Shown: positions 35,893-47,353, numbered from the stretch's first letter. The stretch is 64,000 nucleotides of DNA from Lomentospora prolificans (GCA_029532625.1 JARFXM010000003.1:2232001-2296000), one strand, 5' to 3'. Notes: generated by a model not told the origin, from the letters alone. Made by a program: numbers and translations.

Positions 35893-37015
35893 GATGGTGG
35901 CTTCACGGTTTGTTTGGCGCGTGCTGTTTGAAGATCTAGTTCTAGCTGCCAAGTCTGGAAAGTAAACAGTGGTCTGGTTGCGAGGTCGATTCGGCGGTGG
36001 TCACGTGCCTTTGTGCTCATGGCCCGGGGTGCTATACTAGGATCAAACAATCCCCTGCCTGGCCCCGATTCCAGAGAGGTCTACATCGTACAGAATTACT
36101 TTACGGGAAGCGGTTAAGCCGGTCGTTCGCTTTCGCTTTGATCTCCGGTGATTAAGCTGATGACTTGGAGCGGCCTTCCAATTGATTCAAGATGCCGAGC
36201 CCATATGTTGCGGGTACGCACGTCTTTGGAAGATTTGGCTCGCGCCGGAGTGTACCTGCCTAGACAGAGCCAGCATTCAGTTCGGCCCAAAGGTAGCTTC
36301 GTAGCTTCGCCAGGCAGGCCGAGGAACCACCACTCTCCCAAGCCCGAGGAATATTCTAGCTAGGGGCCCCGCAAAGGAAGAAGATAAAGAAAAGAGATTA
36401 CGACATATTAATGCTAAGAATACACTCCGAACCTGACCCTCTAACAGTGACGTAGTTGACTTCTGGCTATCCGAGTCTCCCCAGGGCCGATCTGTGCCCT
36501 GATCATGTCCTCTTTAGTGCCGTGGAGATACATGGGTACTTGCACCTGCCAGCTCAGGTCCACCATCCATCCATCCAATCCAGCCCGGCATCCGGCATTA
36601 GGGAAGCATGAGCTGTTGCATTCTCCGAAAAAGAAAAAGCTCCTCTGATTCCCGTCGAAAGACACCCATCAGGCGGCCGAAACCTCGCCTCCACTCCTTC
36701 CTCTCCAACCATTACTACTTGCCAGCGCATGTTCACCATTCTCGACCCGCACAACCGTGGACGACTAAGCGGACCGCCTGATTAGGGCGGACAAACGCTA
36801 CTCCAGTCCTTTGTCCACTCCATCCTTAGCTTTTGCTTCCTATGCTTTGTTTGACCAACATCTATCCAAAGAGCTCGCCATCTCTCCGTCGTCGGATCTT
36901 GCCGTCAGCTCGTCGATTGACATTGAAGCCCCGCCATCACCGCTTTCAGAAACTATTGTGAACCTTTGAATAGCTTCCGACGGTAGTTCAATACTTACCG
37001 AACAGAGTCGCCAAG
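35893..37015. other. Bidirectional promoter region of MAD1 and TAM41
   Basis: 1.1 kb between divergent starts. C/T-rich leader sequence on the plus strand from about 36680 to 37015; an AACCATTACTACTTG-like stretch and several CCATCC repeats near 36558-36573. No gene seen. Confidence 0.5.
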
Positions 37016-38801
37016 ATGGCGTCCTTACGAGTTGCAAACGTATGTTGCCTGTCAATTGGTGGGAGGGGCTGGAGGCGGTTGAATCGATGCGTACTATTCG
37101 CGACAGCTGCTAACGCAAAGCCGGCAGGTTGCGACTCGAATCTCTCCCTCTCTCGCGGTGCTTCCTCGAGCTTCCTTGTCTCACTATACCCGAACCACCC
37201 TTACCTATCGGTATCGGCATATCCAGCAACAGCGCTTGTTCTCTAGTGCCCAACCGCCCAAGGACCCCGAGTCGCACTCCAAGTCTGAAAACCCCACCAG
37301 CTCAGATTCCGATACAGCCTCGGTATCGTCGTCCTCTTCCTCTAGCTCTCGTTCCTCGGACAGTTCCATTGCTAGCACTTCTGCGACGAGCCACTCCTCT
37401 ACTTCACTAGATGATGCCAGTGTCAAAGACTGGGAAGACTACAGATATACAGATGTCTCAACGTTCAACGATCTTCCGTCTAGGACGTTTGGCGTAAACC
37501 AACACATGCTCATTAATGCCGAACTGAAGACCGCCTTTAGTCACCTCCTCCGCGAGTTCCGCGCGCCCATCATCTTCTGTTTTGCCTACGGCTCTGGTGT
37601 CTTTCCCCAGAGCAATAGCGAGCGTAGCATCACCGATGCTGAATTTCGCGCCGTTCATCCAAAGCCGCCCGAGGCGCTCATGCGTACCCAGAAGGGTAAC
37701 CCCAAAATGATTGATTTCATATTTGGCGTCTCCCACGCTGAGCATTGGCACTGGCTGAACATGAAGCAGCATCGCGACCACTACTCTGGGCTTGCCTCAC
37801 TCGGCTCGGGCGCTGTAGCCGCAGTGCAAGAGAAATTTGGTGCCGGCGTCTACTTCAACCCGTATGTTACCGTTAACGGCATGCTAATCAAGTACGGCGT
37901 GACGAGCATCAACAACCTTTGCCAGGACCTCGCCAGCTGGGATACGCTTTATCTTGCTGGCCGACTTCACAAGCCTGTCAAGATCCTGCGAGACAATGCT
38001 GCCGTGCGAATTGCGAACCAGCAAAATCTGGTCGGCGCAGTCCGTACCGCCCTCCTCATGCTCCCTGAGGCTTTCTCGGAATTTGATCTCTTCTCAACTA
38101 TCGCTGCAATTAGCTATCTTGGGGATCCCCGCATGGCCCTGCCTACTGAGAACCGAAACAAGGTCAACAACATTGTGACAAACAACCTGGTCAATTTCCG
38201 CCGCCTCTATGCGCCGCTCATTGAGAAGCTACCCAACGTCTCCTACGTCGATGAAAGCGACCTTGGCAGCCCCGAGTGGCTCGAAAGCCCCGAGAACCAT
38301 ATGCTGATGCAGGACATGGACCTTGTCAAGCGCGCCAACATGGTACGGCGCTTACCGTCCGCGTTCCGCCAGCGCCTGTACTTCCTTTACCAGTCCAAGT
38401 TCCACATGACGCGATCAGAGTTCAACAAGCTGATGGAAGAGACGACTGATGAAGATGAAAAGGGCTTCAAGAGACGCCAGGGGGGTCCCTTCGAAATGCG
38501 CATTGCTGAGGACAGTGCCCACGAACTGCAAGATATGGTGCGCAAGGCCATCAAGAAAACCATCTCGTGGCCTAGCACAACTCAGAGCGCGAAAGGCCTG
38601 ATTACATCGGGATTCAGTAAGACGATACGCTATATGGGCTCAAAGCTAAACCGCTACAAAGAGGGCAACAGTAAGAAGGACGAGCCCGAAAACAGCCCAG
38701 CAAAGGAGTCGGAATCGAAGCCAGAGGAGTCGATTGGTGAGAAGACGGATATCACGGAGAAGAAGGCCGATGAAGCAAAGGACGAGAAGAAATCGGCCTA
38801 A
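37016..38801 (+). CDS. tam41: Mitochondrial CDP-diacylglycerol synthase Tam41
   Basis: Makes CDP-diacylglycerol from phosphatidic acid on the matrix side of the inner membrane, the first step to cardiolipin. An 8-codon exon 1 (37016-37039) is joined over an 88 bp intron with a perfect GCTGCTAAC branch site to exon 2 (37128-38801), giving 565 residues. The joined N-terminus is basic and Ser/Leu-rich without acids, a clear presequence. The nucleotidyltransferase core includes FAYGSGVFPQS (the G-S metal/nucleotide site), MIDFIFGVSHAEHWHWLN, YFNPYVTVNGMLIKYGV and LASWDTLYLAGRLHKPV; NNLVNFRRLYAPL follows. A Lys/Glu-rich tail of about 50 residues after the GFSKTIRYMGSKL end is longer than in yeast. 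The start was chosen because only this splice supplies a presequence in frame. Confidence 0.94.
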
Positions 38802-39359
38802 GTTTTCGACATGTCCAAGCCAAATCCAGCCACCTCGAAAACGGTATGGCGGGTGTGGCCTCGCCTTTACTTTCCTTTGTTGTACCAGATTTTGCGACTC
38901 GCATATACGTGGACTGTGGATCATGTATGCAATCTTGATTTCCAGGCATCCCCGCTACTCACGGGTTTCCTCGGCTTTTCCTTTGGCGTCTCGATTCGAA
39001 CAGAGGAAAAGCCGGTGAGAAGGATCGGCTCGGGGTCTGTTTAACCATCCTCAGTTTCGCAGGCACTGGTATAAAAAGCTGCGCATTTGTTCAGGAGTAC
39101 ATGGATAGAAGGGCATACGAAGGACGGTTTGGTCATGGAGTACATATGCAATTAGATGTTATTAACAATTCAAGAAATGTATTAACAGAACATGTTCACA
39201 ACCACCAGCTACACAACCACACCCACATCCTATAACATGTGTTTGCCTATATTTCTTCAAGTACCAAGTTGGAGAGAAAAGCACTTTGGGCTCATCGCTG
39301 TCTTTTCCTCGACACGGGGCTAGCGAAGAAGCGAAGAATCACCATGCTCGACTTCGTCT
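38802..39359. other. Convergent 3' region
   Basis: Between TAM41 (plus) and the GTPase gene (minus). A 77-codon plus frame at 38811-39044 follows directly on TAM41 and is probably its 3' untranslated region. Nothing else seen. Confidence 0.45.
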
Positions 39360-40537
39360 CTAGCCCCGTCGAGTGTTGAGATACATGAAAAAAGCGTTTG
39401 CGGCCGTGTTCGCAAGACTAGCCAGATAGGGCAACACCTCGCTTGAATTATTCTGCAACTGGCCCCGAAGCTTCTCATTCTCCGCCGTAAACACGCCAAT
39501 CCTCTTCTCGAGGTCTCCCTTCGTCTTCGAAAAGGTCGCGTGAATTTGCGAATCTGGTCCTGGACGCGCAGAGACTCCCGCGCCGCCGCCGTCTCCCGGT
39601 CCTTCATCTTGGTATGCTGAGCTCGGACTGAGGCTAACTGATCCTCCAGCTGCTTCACGATCTGGCTAAGCTCCTCGTGGGCTTCGTCTTTGCTCGCCAT
39701 CTCCTCTTTAACGAGGTTGAGTTGCCGTTCGTACTTTTGCTGCATCTCGACGAGCTGCTCGTTGAGCGTATAGCCGGCCGCTGTCTCGAGGAGGGGCTTG
39801 CGCTCGTCAACCAGCTCGCGCTGGATATCGAGAACCACCCTCGGCTCAGCCAGGACCATTTTCATAATCTCCACGGCCGAGTCGTGGTCGCCCTTGTAGC
39901 GGACGGACCGAGCCCCTTCATCGACCAGGGGCTTCCAGAACTTGGCCATCAGCTCGTCCTCGCGCTTTGCACCGTCCGCCTCGGGAACATCGGCCCATTG
40001 GGTGGTTGCGAGGATTACGTTTCCGAGGGCGGCATCTCCGACTAGTTTACGAAACATGAGGAGGCTCATTCGCGAGGATCCCTCCATTTTCTTGTGCGAG
40101 ATGGAGTGCAGGTAGATGATTCCAGACAGCTTGAAGCCCTGAGTGTAGACGGTGGACAGATAGGATGTGATGTCCAACAGAACATCGGTGTCGGTGCGGT
40201 ACGTGTCATTGAATCCTGGAGAGTCCAGGATGGTCACGTTCATGTTTTGATACCTCATCCGGATACTTTGGACGGTTTGAGTGCCTGTGTGTTATCGAGC
40301 ACGGGTCAGCACTGTTCAGTATTATGTAGAAACGAACCATCGAAGCCTGGGGTTTGGACACTAAGGCGGGAACTAACATGCTTCTAGCCCATGGCCGAGT
40401 TCCACATCTTGACCCGTGAGCTGCTTGATAAAGTAGCTCTTTCCGGCTCCCGTGACGCCCATCACGGCGAGAACAATCTCCTTCTCCCCATCTGAGTTGA
40501 AGCCATCCTTATCCACCAGTGGGGCCAAGGCCCTCAT
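39320..40537 (-). CDS. P-loop GTPase with coiled-coil tail, apparent frameshift
   Basis: GTPase of the fungal AIG1/septin-like G-domain group; cellular role unknown. Exon 1 is 40537-40378; exon 2 starts at 40284 after a 93 bp intron (GTTAGT, CACAG). The Walker A motif GVTGAGKS is at residues 27-34, switch II DSPGF at 74-78, and EACTQTVQSI spans the splice. A coiled coil follows from about residue 215. The frame as given then turns into an Arg/Cys-rich string and stops at 39320. One base earlier in register, the other frame continues the coil (TFSKTKGDLEKRIGVFTAEN, LRGQLQN) to a stop at 39360. The switch falls at the AAA at 39545-39547, so one missing base there (sequencing error or mutation) is likely; a corrected protein would be 361 residues. 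The ATG at 40537 is the only good start; a longer non-ATG frame exists upstream. Confidence 0.7.
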
Positions 40538-41548
40538 GGTGTCACGATAATAGCTAAGGACAAGTTGAAACTTGGTGGTTCTCAAGGAGCTATGCAGGGC
40601 TCCAACGATTTGTTCGATTGGCAAGCAGAGGGGAAAAGAGAAGAAGAAGGAGAAGAAGAAAGCGGGGGATAGCTAGAGACTCCTGACTTACATGACCGGG
40701 CGTTATCCCATCTCAATCTTATGCATCCTTTTCATGGAGAAGAAACAAGGCAGGCCACTCGAAAAAGGCAGCTGTTGTTGAAGGCTCGCAACTCACATCA
40801 TTCAATTTCCCTCCCCCACCAAGAAGCCTCGGGTTGTTGGCGATGCATATGGAGGGTGGCAATCGAGGTGATATCGGACAAACATCTCCTCAATGGCGCT
40901 CACTTGTCGACCGATTGAATGGCCGCGCAGACATCCCAAGGCGAGGCGAACCGAAACCCCTGCTCGATATTCGCTGGCCGGCCCGAAGTACACAAAGGTA
41001 GCACGAAGTACACTTGCTTGTTCGGGGAAGAGTTGTTTTTCTGCCAAAGGGAGGGCTGGCTCGATGTGGCTCATCTTGCGCTTAAGATGTATGCTGGCCA
41101 CACCTGCCTCTAATCCGGAACGAGAGCTCCCTCGAAACATGATGCAAAAGGAATTTAGCTCGCACCTTTTGCTGGCTTTAGCGTGCAAGTTGGAGGCAAG
41201 GCTCCCGGGGCGCCAAACATGCTTGCTGGCTGGCGATACACCCACCCTGCTGGCTTTGCACATCACCAGCAGCCAGCGCTCTCGATCGCTTGCGTACCGC
41301 TCGCGAGCTACGGATGGTATCACGATTCATAGTCTACAGCCCACGCTAAACCAAATAACAACTAAAAGGCCGCATACACGACACCTTTGCCTTACAATAT
41401 TCATCATCCTATGGTGCACTAATGTAGTAGCTTGAGAGCCTAGACGGGATCCCTTCCCTTCTCTTCTCTCCCCCCCCTTTGTCAATTGCACGACACGGTG
41501 GCGTGCGCACGCCGCATGCTAGTTCCGCGTCACCATGGATGTTATGTA
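40538..41548. other. Intergenic stretch with GCTGGCT cluster
   Basis: Upstream DNA of the GTPase gene and 3' flank of the next minus-strand gene. Contains the second GCTGGCT cluster (listed separately) and a C-run at 41471-41477. Both strands have an open frame of about 175 codons at 40802-41435, but composition is repeat-driven and no domain is seen. Confidence 0.4.
41057..41275. repeat. Second cluster of GCTGGCT / AGCCAGC motifs
   Basis: Copies at about 41060, 41090, 41169, 41223, 41250 and 41270 (CAGCAGCCAGC on the complement), matching the word enriched at 815-1075. Both clusters lie upstream of or between genes, not in coding sequence. Confidence 0.35.
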
Positions 41549-43263
41549 TTAGTTCCAATGCGTATTCGTGCCACGAATACCCAATAACCTACCAATTCCA
41601 GCCCAAGGTAGCGCTCCGTGCCGATTTGCCCCGCGTTCTGATGGACCCCCGATGTCTTCATACGTAGAGACCAGGCTGTGCTTCTTGGCATGGGGACGTT
41701 CAGCGCAAGGCAGCTGAGGTCTCGGGGTCGCAACCGGCGCCAACACTTCGACCCTAGCAGGACACCAGACTGCCCACTCATCATCCCACCCCGTGCCATC
41801 GTCCTGGCCAATCTTGAGGAGGCCAGGTAGCAGGATAGCCACGATTGGAAGATCCACGGCGTTGGGCGGGCTACGCTTCTTTGTCTCCAACCGCGTGTCG
41901 GATGCGTTGAACTTGAGGCGTTGGGCCACAACCCAGTCCATATCTAGCATCTTCAGGCCGCAATAGAGCTTTCCAAGTTCCATTCCTAGCCTCACGGCCA
42001 TCCCCGTTGCCTGTCGGAGGCTTTCCCATTTCGGCTCTTTGCATGTGCAAAATCTTTCTTCGTTCAGGAGAGGGTCTAGGATAGACAAGATTCTGCTTAG
42101 AAGTTGCCTTGCTGCTGGTTCGAGCTCAACATCGGCGTTTCGTAAGCAGTCTGCCTGCCACCTTCTGGCCGCACTTGGACAACCTCTTTCTAAATGAAGC
42201 ATCATCATGATCAGCCTTGGCACTACCACACATCATTTTTTTTTTGGATTCCTTCTTCCTTTGGGGTGAAGTAACCTACCCGCCATCAACGTGAAAAATT
42301 CGCTTGAAAAGTGGTCCTTCATCTGCTTATCGTCAAGTCCCGTCATCGGGTGGACAAACGCATCTCCGTATATGACATGGAGGACAACCGACTGAATGGC
42401 ATCCACAGCCGAAACGCCACAGGACGCAGGATCGACGCCCGGCGCGATAACCTTTTTCACAAGTCGATAAAGTTCGCCATTCTCATCGGCAATATCAAGA
42501 ATCGTGGCAACATCTACCTTGCTCCCTCGGGCAAGCTCGTTGAAGTTGTTCAGAGTCCAGTTTCTCACTCGCGAGATGATTGTAGCAAAGTCCCTTTGGA
42601 TCTCGCCGTGATCGCGCCCAGCCAAACGGTTACTCAGCTGGAACTCGCGGCCTTGATGCGTTCCGAGCAGCTCTTCTTCGAGCTCGCGGTTTCGCGCCAG
42701 TAAGCCGGCTTTTTCTGAACGTAACTGCCGGTTTTCGGCCTCCAGCTGTGCTATGACCGGGTTCTTGTTAGGACTCTGCGGGCGTCTCTCTTGTTAGGAC
42801 TCTGCGGGCGTCTTCAAGTAGGCTCGAGGGTTTAACAAACCGACAAGGAACCCTGATTCTGGTAAGACTGGGGAGGTCGGGACTCCAGAAACCCCTGAAG
42901 GTTCGACTTTAGGTCTTGCTTCGCACATTTCCACTGAGGACCTGATTCTACTTCATACGTACCGGATGTTGACCCATCTCCATATGTCCTTGTGTGTGAG
43001 GACACGGTTCTTCTCTGGGGGAAATCCGTCTGGGTAGACTTCAGGAGTTGCTCAAGGATTATGCTTGAACCAAAGATGAGACTCTGATATGTGCTGACCG
43101 CACGCGGAACGCCAGGAACCCTTCCGAGAAACCGGTACACCGTCTCCTGGAATCGGGGATCTTCAGGGGAGAGAGGGCCGGGAACAAGTCTCGCGATGGA
43201 AGTAGCAGGATCAGGCAGGATCAGATCTCTCGGGCGGTTGGGATGCCATTCACTTTCACTCAC
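41549..43263 (-). CDS. Unknown fungal protein, 5' end unresolved
   Basis: Protein of at least 519 residues with no recognised function. Three exons are supported: 43263-42841, 42775-42280 and 42189-41549. The second intron (90 bp, GTAGGT donor, CATTTAG acceptor) and the first (65 bp, GTTTGT donor, CTAAC branch site, CGCAG acceptor) both keep frame. The middle exon begins with a short coiled coil (VIAQLEAENRQLRSEKAGL, LARNRELEEEL) and then reads RDFATIISRVRNWTLNNF, a motif I have seen in lineage-specific fungal proteins of unknown role; the C-terminal exon is helical with ELEPAARQLLSRILSILDPL. The first exon has no methionine, so a further upstream exon is needed; a frame from the ATG at 43530 is a candidate. 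The first intron contains a 26-bp tandem duplication. It lies between the GTPase and Hsp70-like genes. Confidence 0.55.
42763..42813. repeat. 26-bp tandem duplication over an intron acceptor
   Basis: Two adjacent copies (42763-42788 and 42789-42814) with 25 of 26 bases identical. On the minus strand each copy carries CGCAG then CCTAAC, so the duplication creates two candidate acceptors and places a branch site 20-odd bases before the downstream one. Only splicing to the downstream acceptor leaves an open frame. Confidence 0.85.
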
Positions 43264-43856
43264 GGCACTCGTAGACCAAGATCACGCCTTCTATAAGTTG
43301 AGATTAGCAAGATGAATTGCTCTGAGAGAATGTTTTGGAGATAATCCGGATATGTACCCAGAGATGCGTTTGGTGGGGGGGGTTCTCGCGAAGGTGATTG
43401 TAGCATGATATGAAGAATGATACGACGGAACCTCCCTGTCCTTATTAGTGATATGCTTGGTTCGAGTCGAGTCTGGTGGAAACGCCACAGCTGCGATGTT
43501 GCAACCATCAATTGAATCGCTTTTGACCATGATAGCTACGCACCGCGACCTATTTGTTCAGTTCATCAGATGCCGTGTCATACGTGTCATTGAGAGTATC
43601 TTTAGGTAGGTGCAAGTCACTCATCATCACAAGGCTCCGAGGCCCTCGCTCCAATCAATTTGACTCTAGCCCAGGCTCGGATTTGCTGCAGGTCTGGCAC
43701 CGTAGCACGGATTCGGATGCATCGGCCACTGGGGCCTTATACGGACAACTCAGTCGTGCTTAGGATGTCAACCAGTACAGAATATATTTGGGACATGGGT
43801 CGTGATTTGAAGCTGACGAGTCTCTCCCGCTCGTCAAGGCGTTTGAAACTGTGTGT
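43264..43856. other. Divergent region, possible missing 5' exon
   Basis: Between the unknown gene (minus) and the Hsp70-like gene (plus). Minus-strand frames at 43291-43530 and 43260-43511 may contain the missing first exon(s) of the unknown gene; a TTGCTAATC...TTATAG branch/acceptor pair ends at about 43295. Not resolved. Confidence 0.35.
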
Positions 43857-43871
43857 ATGCAAGTAGACAAG

Positions 43872-46543
43872 ATGGGTGAGCACAGAGCAAGCGCCGCGGA
43901 GTCTCCACCTCCTTCGTCTAGCGCGGAAACGGAACGCCAATTCCTAGTTGTCGGAGGTAACTCACCTAGCTCGAGTGTGAGATCAACGTCTAGATGCTAA
44001 TATTGTGTTCTCTAGTTGATTTCGGTACCACTTACTCAGGTAGGCCTCTCGAGCTGGAGATCCATATATCCACTTGTCCAGCTCGCAAAAGTCCGCGTTT
44101 CGGCCCATCATTTCTCGGTGAGCTAACTATGTGGTGGGGTTATAGGCGTTGCGTACTCCCTTTCCTTCACTCCTTCGGCGATAGATCTCATCAAGCGCTG
44201 GCCAACTAGCACGGGCCCTGGCGGGAGCACCCGGGGATCCGAGAGTCGCGACAAGGTGCCAAGTGAGATAGCTTACAGTGAGAAAGAAGAAGGGAATCGC
44301 TGGGGTTATCAGCTTCTCCCAAACCACTTGAGATCATCCTACTTCAAGCTTTTCCTGGATCCCAATGCCGGCTCCGAGGCATACAATGACCCCAACTTGT
44401 TCTCTTCGGCCAACACAGCGCGACAGGATTTATCGATCCCGCGCCTTCCACCGGGGAAGGACGCGGTACAGACGTGTTCTGACTATCTTAAATTTCTCTA
44501 TGAGCATGTCATGGGGGTGCTCAAGTTGCGGCTGCCCGATACTCTCTCGCATACACCCATCAAGTTCGTCATCACAACTCCAGCAATGTGGAGCCCGCGC
44601 GCACAGCACGACACGAAGACGGCCGCTAAGAAGGCAGGGTTCGGATCGAGACGCATGGACTGGATCGAAACTGTGTCCGAGCCCGAAGCGGCCGCTGCTT
44701 ATGCGTTAAAGAGTCTCAACATCTCCAACGAGCTTGGAGATGTTTCAGCAGGTGCATTGGCTGGATTTGACGTAAGTACAAGGTCACCATCTTCCCGTCT
44801 GTCAAACGAGAATGAGATCTCTGAAACCGCTCATATTAGGTTGGAGACCAAGTCATTATTTGCGATGCTGGAGGTGGTACTGTGGTACGTTCATTTATTT
44901 GCATGCACATGCATTCATTCTCTTGAAGGCGGGCTTGTCTTGGGACTTACTGGCTGTCGTGTAGGATCTAGTCGTGTATGAAATCGAGAAAGTGCGCCCG
45001 TATCTCAAGGTATCGGAAACGGTCCGGCCCCAAGGTATATCATATCTATCATTCTAGGGTTGCCAATCTGGTCTAAGTTCCGGGAACAGCTAACATTGAG
45101 TTTATATAGGCGGCCTTTGCGGATCCACAGCGCTGGATCGCGCGTTCCTCGAGCTTGTCCGGAGGCGTCTCGGCAGCCAGGCATACCGGCTAGATGATCC
45201 TATGGTCTCTGGACGCGGAAGCCGCCTCATGACATCGTTTGAGAGCGTCAAGAGAAATTTTGGACGCAACGACTACGAAGACGACGAGTGGATTGAGCAT
45301 GGTCTCCGAGACGTCGAAGAAGATATAGCGGCAGGGATCGACAGGGACAATATCAAACTCACCTAGTAAGTGAGAGGTGCTCGGAGACCAAAATCCGAGT
45401 GAGGGAATCTAATGTATGGTACAGCGACGAGATTGAATCCATCATCTTCAGGCCGACACTCAAGAAAATCATCTGCCTCATCGACAGCATGGCTGTGCAA
45501 GCAAGATGTGCAAACCTCAACAGTCCGATCAAGGTAGGCTGGACCCGGCAAAGAATCACTGCCGAATGAAAAGAACGGCGTGGTAACAAGGCACAGGGGG
45601 TCGTTCTCGTGGGAGGATTTGGCCAATCGACCATGTTGTACAAAGAAATTCGAGCCTGGGCTCTACAGCAGACGCCTCCGATGTTTGTTTGCAACCCGGC
45701 AGACTCGTGAGTGGAAAAACACCGCCACCCAAGCAAGTCCCTTTCTTTCTAACTCCAATCCTTTTTTCTAATACAGCTGGGCCACAATCATGAAGGGAGC
45801 GGTCTGCTACGGCCTCGAGGGCATCGTCCATCGAAGGAAGCTACCCTGCCACTTTGGCATCGAGCTAGACGAGCGCTACGATCCAAAGATCCATGACCCA
45901 GCCTACAACTATATTAACCAGTTTTGCGGGACCGAGTTCAATCGAGACTGCATGACGTGGTTTGCTAACATGGTGAGTACGCATTCAATCGGTTTGTTGC
46001 ATGTTTACATGGACGGAAGCAAGCTCACGAGAATGCAAATCTCTGACGCTTACTTCTTTATATCATCCAAAAATCAGGGACAAGATACGGATTCAATCAA
46101 ACGAATTTGTGTCCCGTTCAATGTTACCAAGTCAGAATCCCATCGAAGAGAGGACTCAAAGCTTATCTTGAGGTCTTGCTCATACCATGAACCACCTAAG
46201 ACACGAAGCAAGTGCCAAGGGAGTAAGTAGCTAAGTTGCCTTGTCTCTCGCTAGCTAGGCTAACCAAAGCTGACCTCGCCTGGAAACAGGAGCCCCGCGG
46301 CTTCCGCCATTGGTTATCCCCATGGGCAACCTCCCGAGTTATGCGTTTGAGGAGAGGACGACAGGTGGCTTTTTGGGGCTTTTCACGACGACGTATCTCA
46401 GGTCATGCTTTACGCTTGAGATGGTGGTAGAGTCAGCATCGATCAAGTTCGAGCTTAGACATGAGGGGAACCTCCTCGGAACTTATAGATTTGATGAGAA
46501 CAGGGCTACCTACGAGGCTCTTGGCGAGATCTATGAGCACTAA
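43872..46543 (+). CDS. Hsp70-like ATPase, 11 exons
   Basis: Actin/Hsp70-fold ATPase of the divergent HSPA12-like group expanded in filamentous fungi; substrate unknown. Exons: 43872-43956, 44016-44039, 44146-44771, 44840-44884, 44965-45034, 45110-45365, 45425-45533, 45597-45706, 45777-45972, 46078-46222, 46290-46543, all phases consistent, 639 residues. An in-frame ATG at 43857 would add five residues. Phosphate 1 motif VGVDFGTTYSGVAYS (near residue 27), the connect region KFVITTPAMWSPRA and VSEPEAAAAYAL, phosphate 2 VIICDAGGGTVDLVVYEI and the adenosine motif GVVLVGGFGQSTML are all present, so the nucleotide site looks intact. The canonical Hsp70 substrate-binding domain and any ER or mitochondrial signal are absent; a shorter C-terminal beta-rich region takes its place. 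The 24- and 45-base exons rest on phase and on the motifs they complete. Confidence 0.85.
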
Positions 46544-47041
46544 AGGCGAGTATCCGGGCTGGTGATAGGCCCGTGTTTTGGAGGGTAATAGATAGCTACG
46601 CCGGATTGACTTTAATGAAGGAAGCTGGCAGCGATAAACGAGGTATGGATTTCGCTTCCATGAGGATATTCTTGTTAGAGGTCGTGTTAAGTGTTATTTT
46701 CAATGAAAACCACAACTTGTTGCTGTTCACACCAGGGTTCGTTAACCAACGCCAGTGATTGATTTCTTTTCTTGTCTGTCCTATTAAAGCACAGTGGGAT
46801 CCAGTAAAGAATATTGATTGATCAATAATTGATGATCCACAGATCTATCCATCTATTGATCGTTGTCAACCACGCCCGGCTTCACTCTCTGTCGACCTGA
46901 GAAAGAGATAGCAGCCCTCACCCACACACCACCACACATTTCCTTTTGTCTGCTCTCCAATAAAGCTGGACAATACGACTCGAAAAGACAAGACAGAGTG
47001 GGTGTGTGGATGGTTCCCCAAGGCGGGAAATCACCGACAAG
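46544..47041. other. 3' flank of the Hsp70-like gene
   Basis: AT-rich (46660-46870 especially), with GATTGATTGATC-like words near 46810-46830. No gene seen. Confidence 0.45.
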
Positions 47042-47353
47042 ATGGACGACTCTTCGGCCCCTGGTTCCTGCAACCCCGCCCATGATGCGATCGACGTTGG
47101 AAGAATTAAGCTTATTTGCCAGTTAGTTTTCTCTCGTCTTTCTGCCACAATCAAAACCCTGTGCCTGTTTTTCTGCAGGAACGTCTCGGAGCGGGCTCGC
47201 GTGGGCGATCTGATGATGCGCAGCGGAGGCTTTGTCAAATTCTTTATGCACCCATCTCATCTTGACAGGGAAAATCCGTTTGGTTTGGCAATCTGCGAAA
47301 CAACGTGTGGCAAGACGAAAGCTAGATGTATGCGAACTAATAATAACATGTAG
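47042..47353 (+). CDS. Possible small gene with an in-frame intron
   Basis: An ATG at 47042 opens a frame to the stop at 47353. A 57 bp stretch (47122-47178) begins GTTAGT, is pyrimidine-rich and ends TTTTTCTGCAG, so it looks like an intron whose removal leaves frame unchanged: about 84 residues spliced, 103 unspliced. The product is hydrophilic with RVGDLMMRSGGFVKFFMHPS and several cysteines; no family was recognised and it has no signal peptide. It could be a real small gene, a truncated relic or chance. Confidence 0.3.
   Translation: MDDSSAPGSCNPAHDAIDVGRIKLICQLVFSRLSATIKTLCLFFCRNVSERARVGDLMMRSGGFVKFFMHPSHLDRENPFGLAICETTCGKTKARCMRTNNNM

Noticed and set aside
38811..39044. 77-codon frame just after TAM41
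   Set aside because: Begins 10 bases after the stop codon and has no homologous look; most likely 3' untranslated sequence.
40802..41435. Two overlapping frames of about 175 codons on opposite strands
   Set aside because: Their text is produced by the GCTGGCT-rich repeat; no domain on either strand.
43440..43465. GGTTCGAGTC, like a tRNA B box
   Set aside because: No matching A box, acceptor stem or anticodon arm could be folded around it; the same holds for similar words near 3540, 12810 and 60990.
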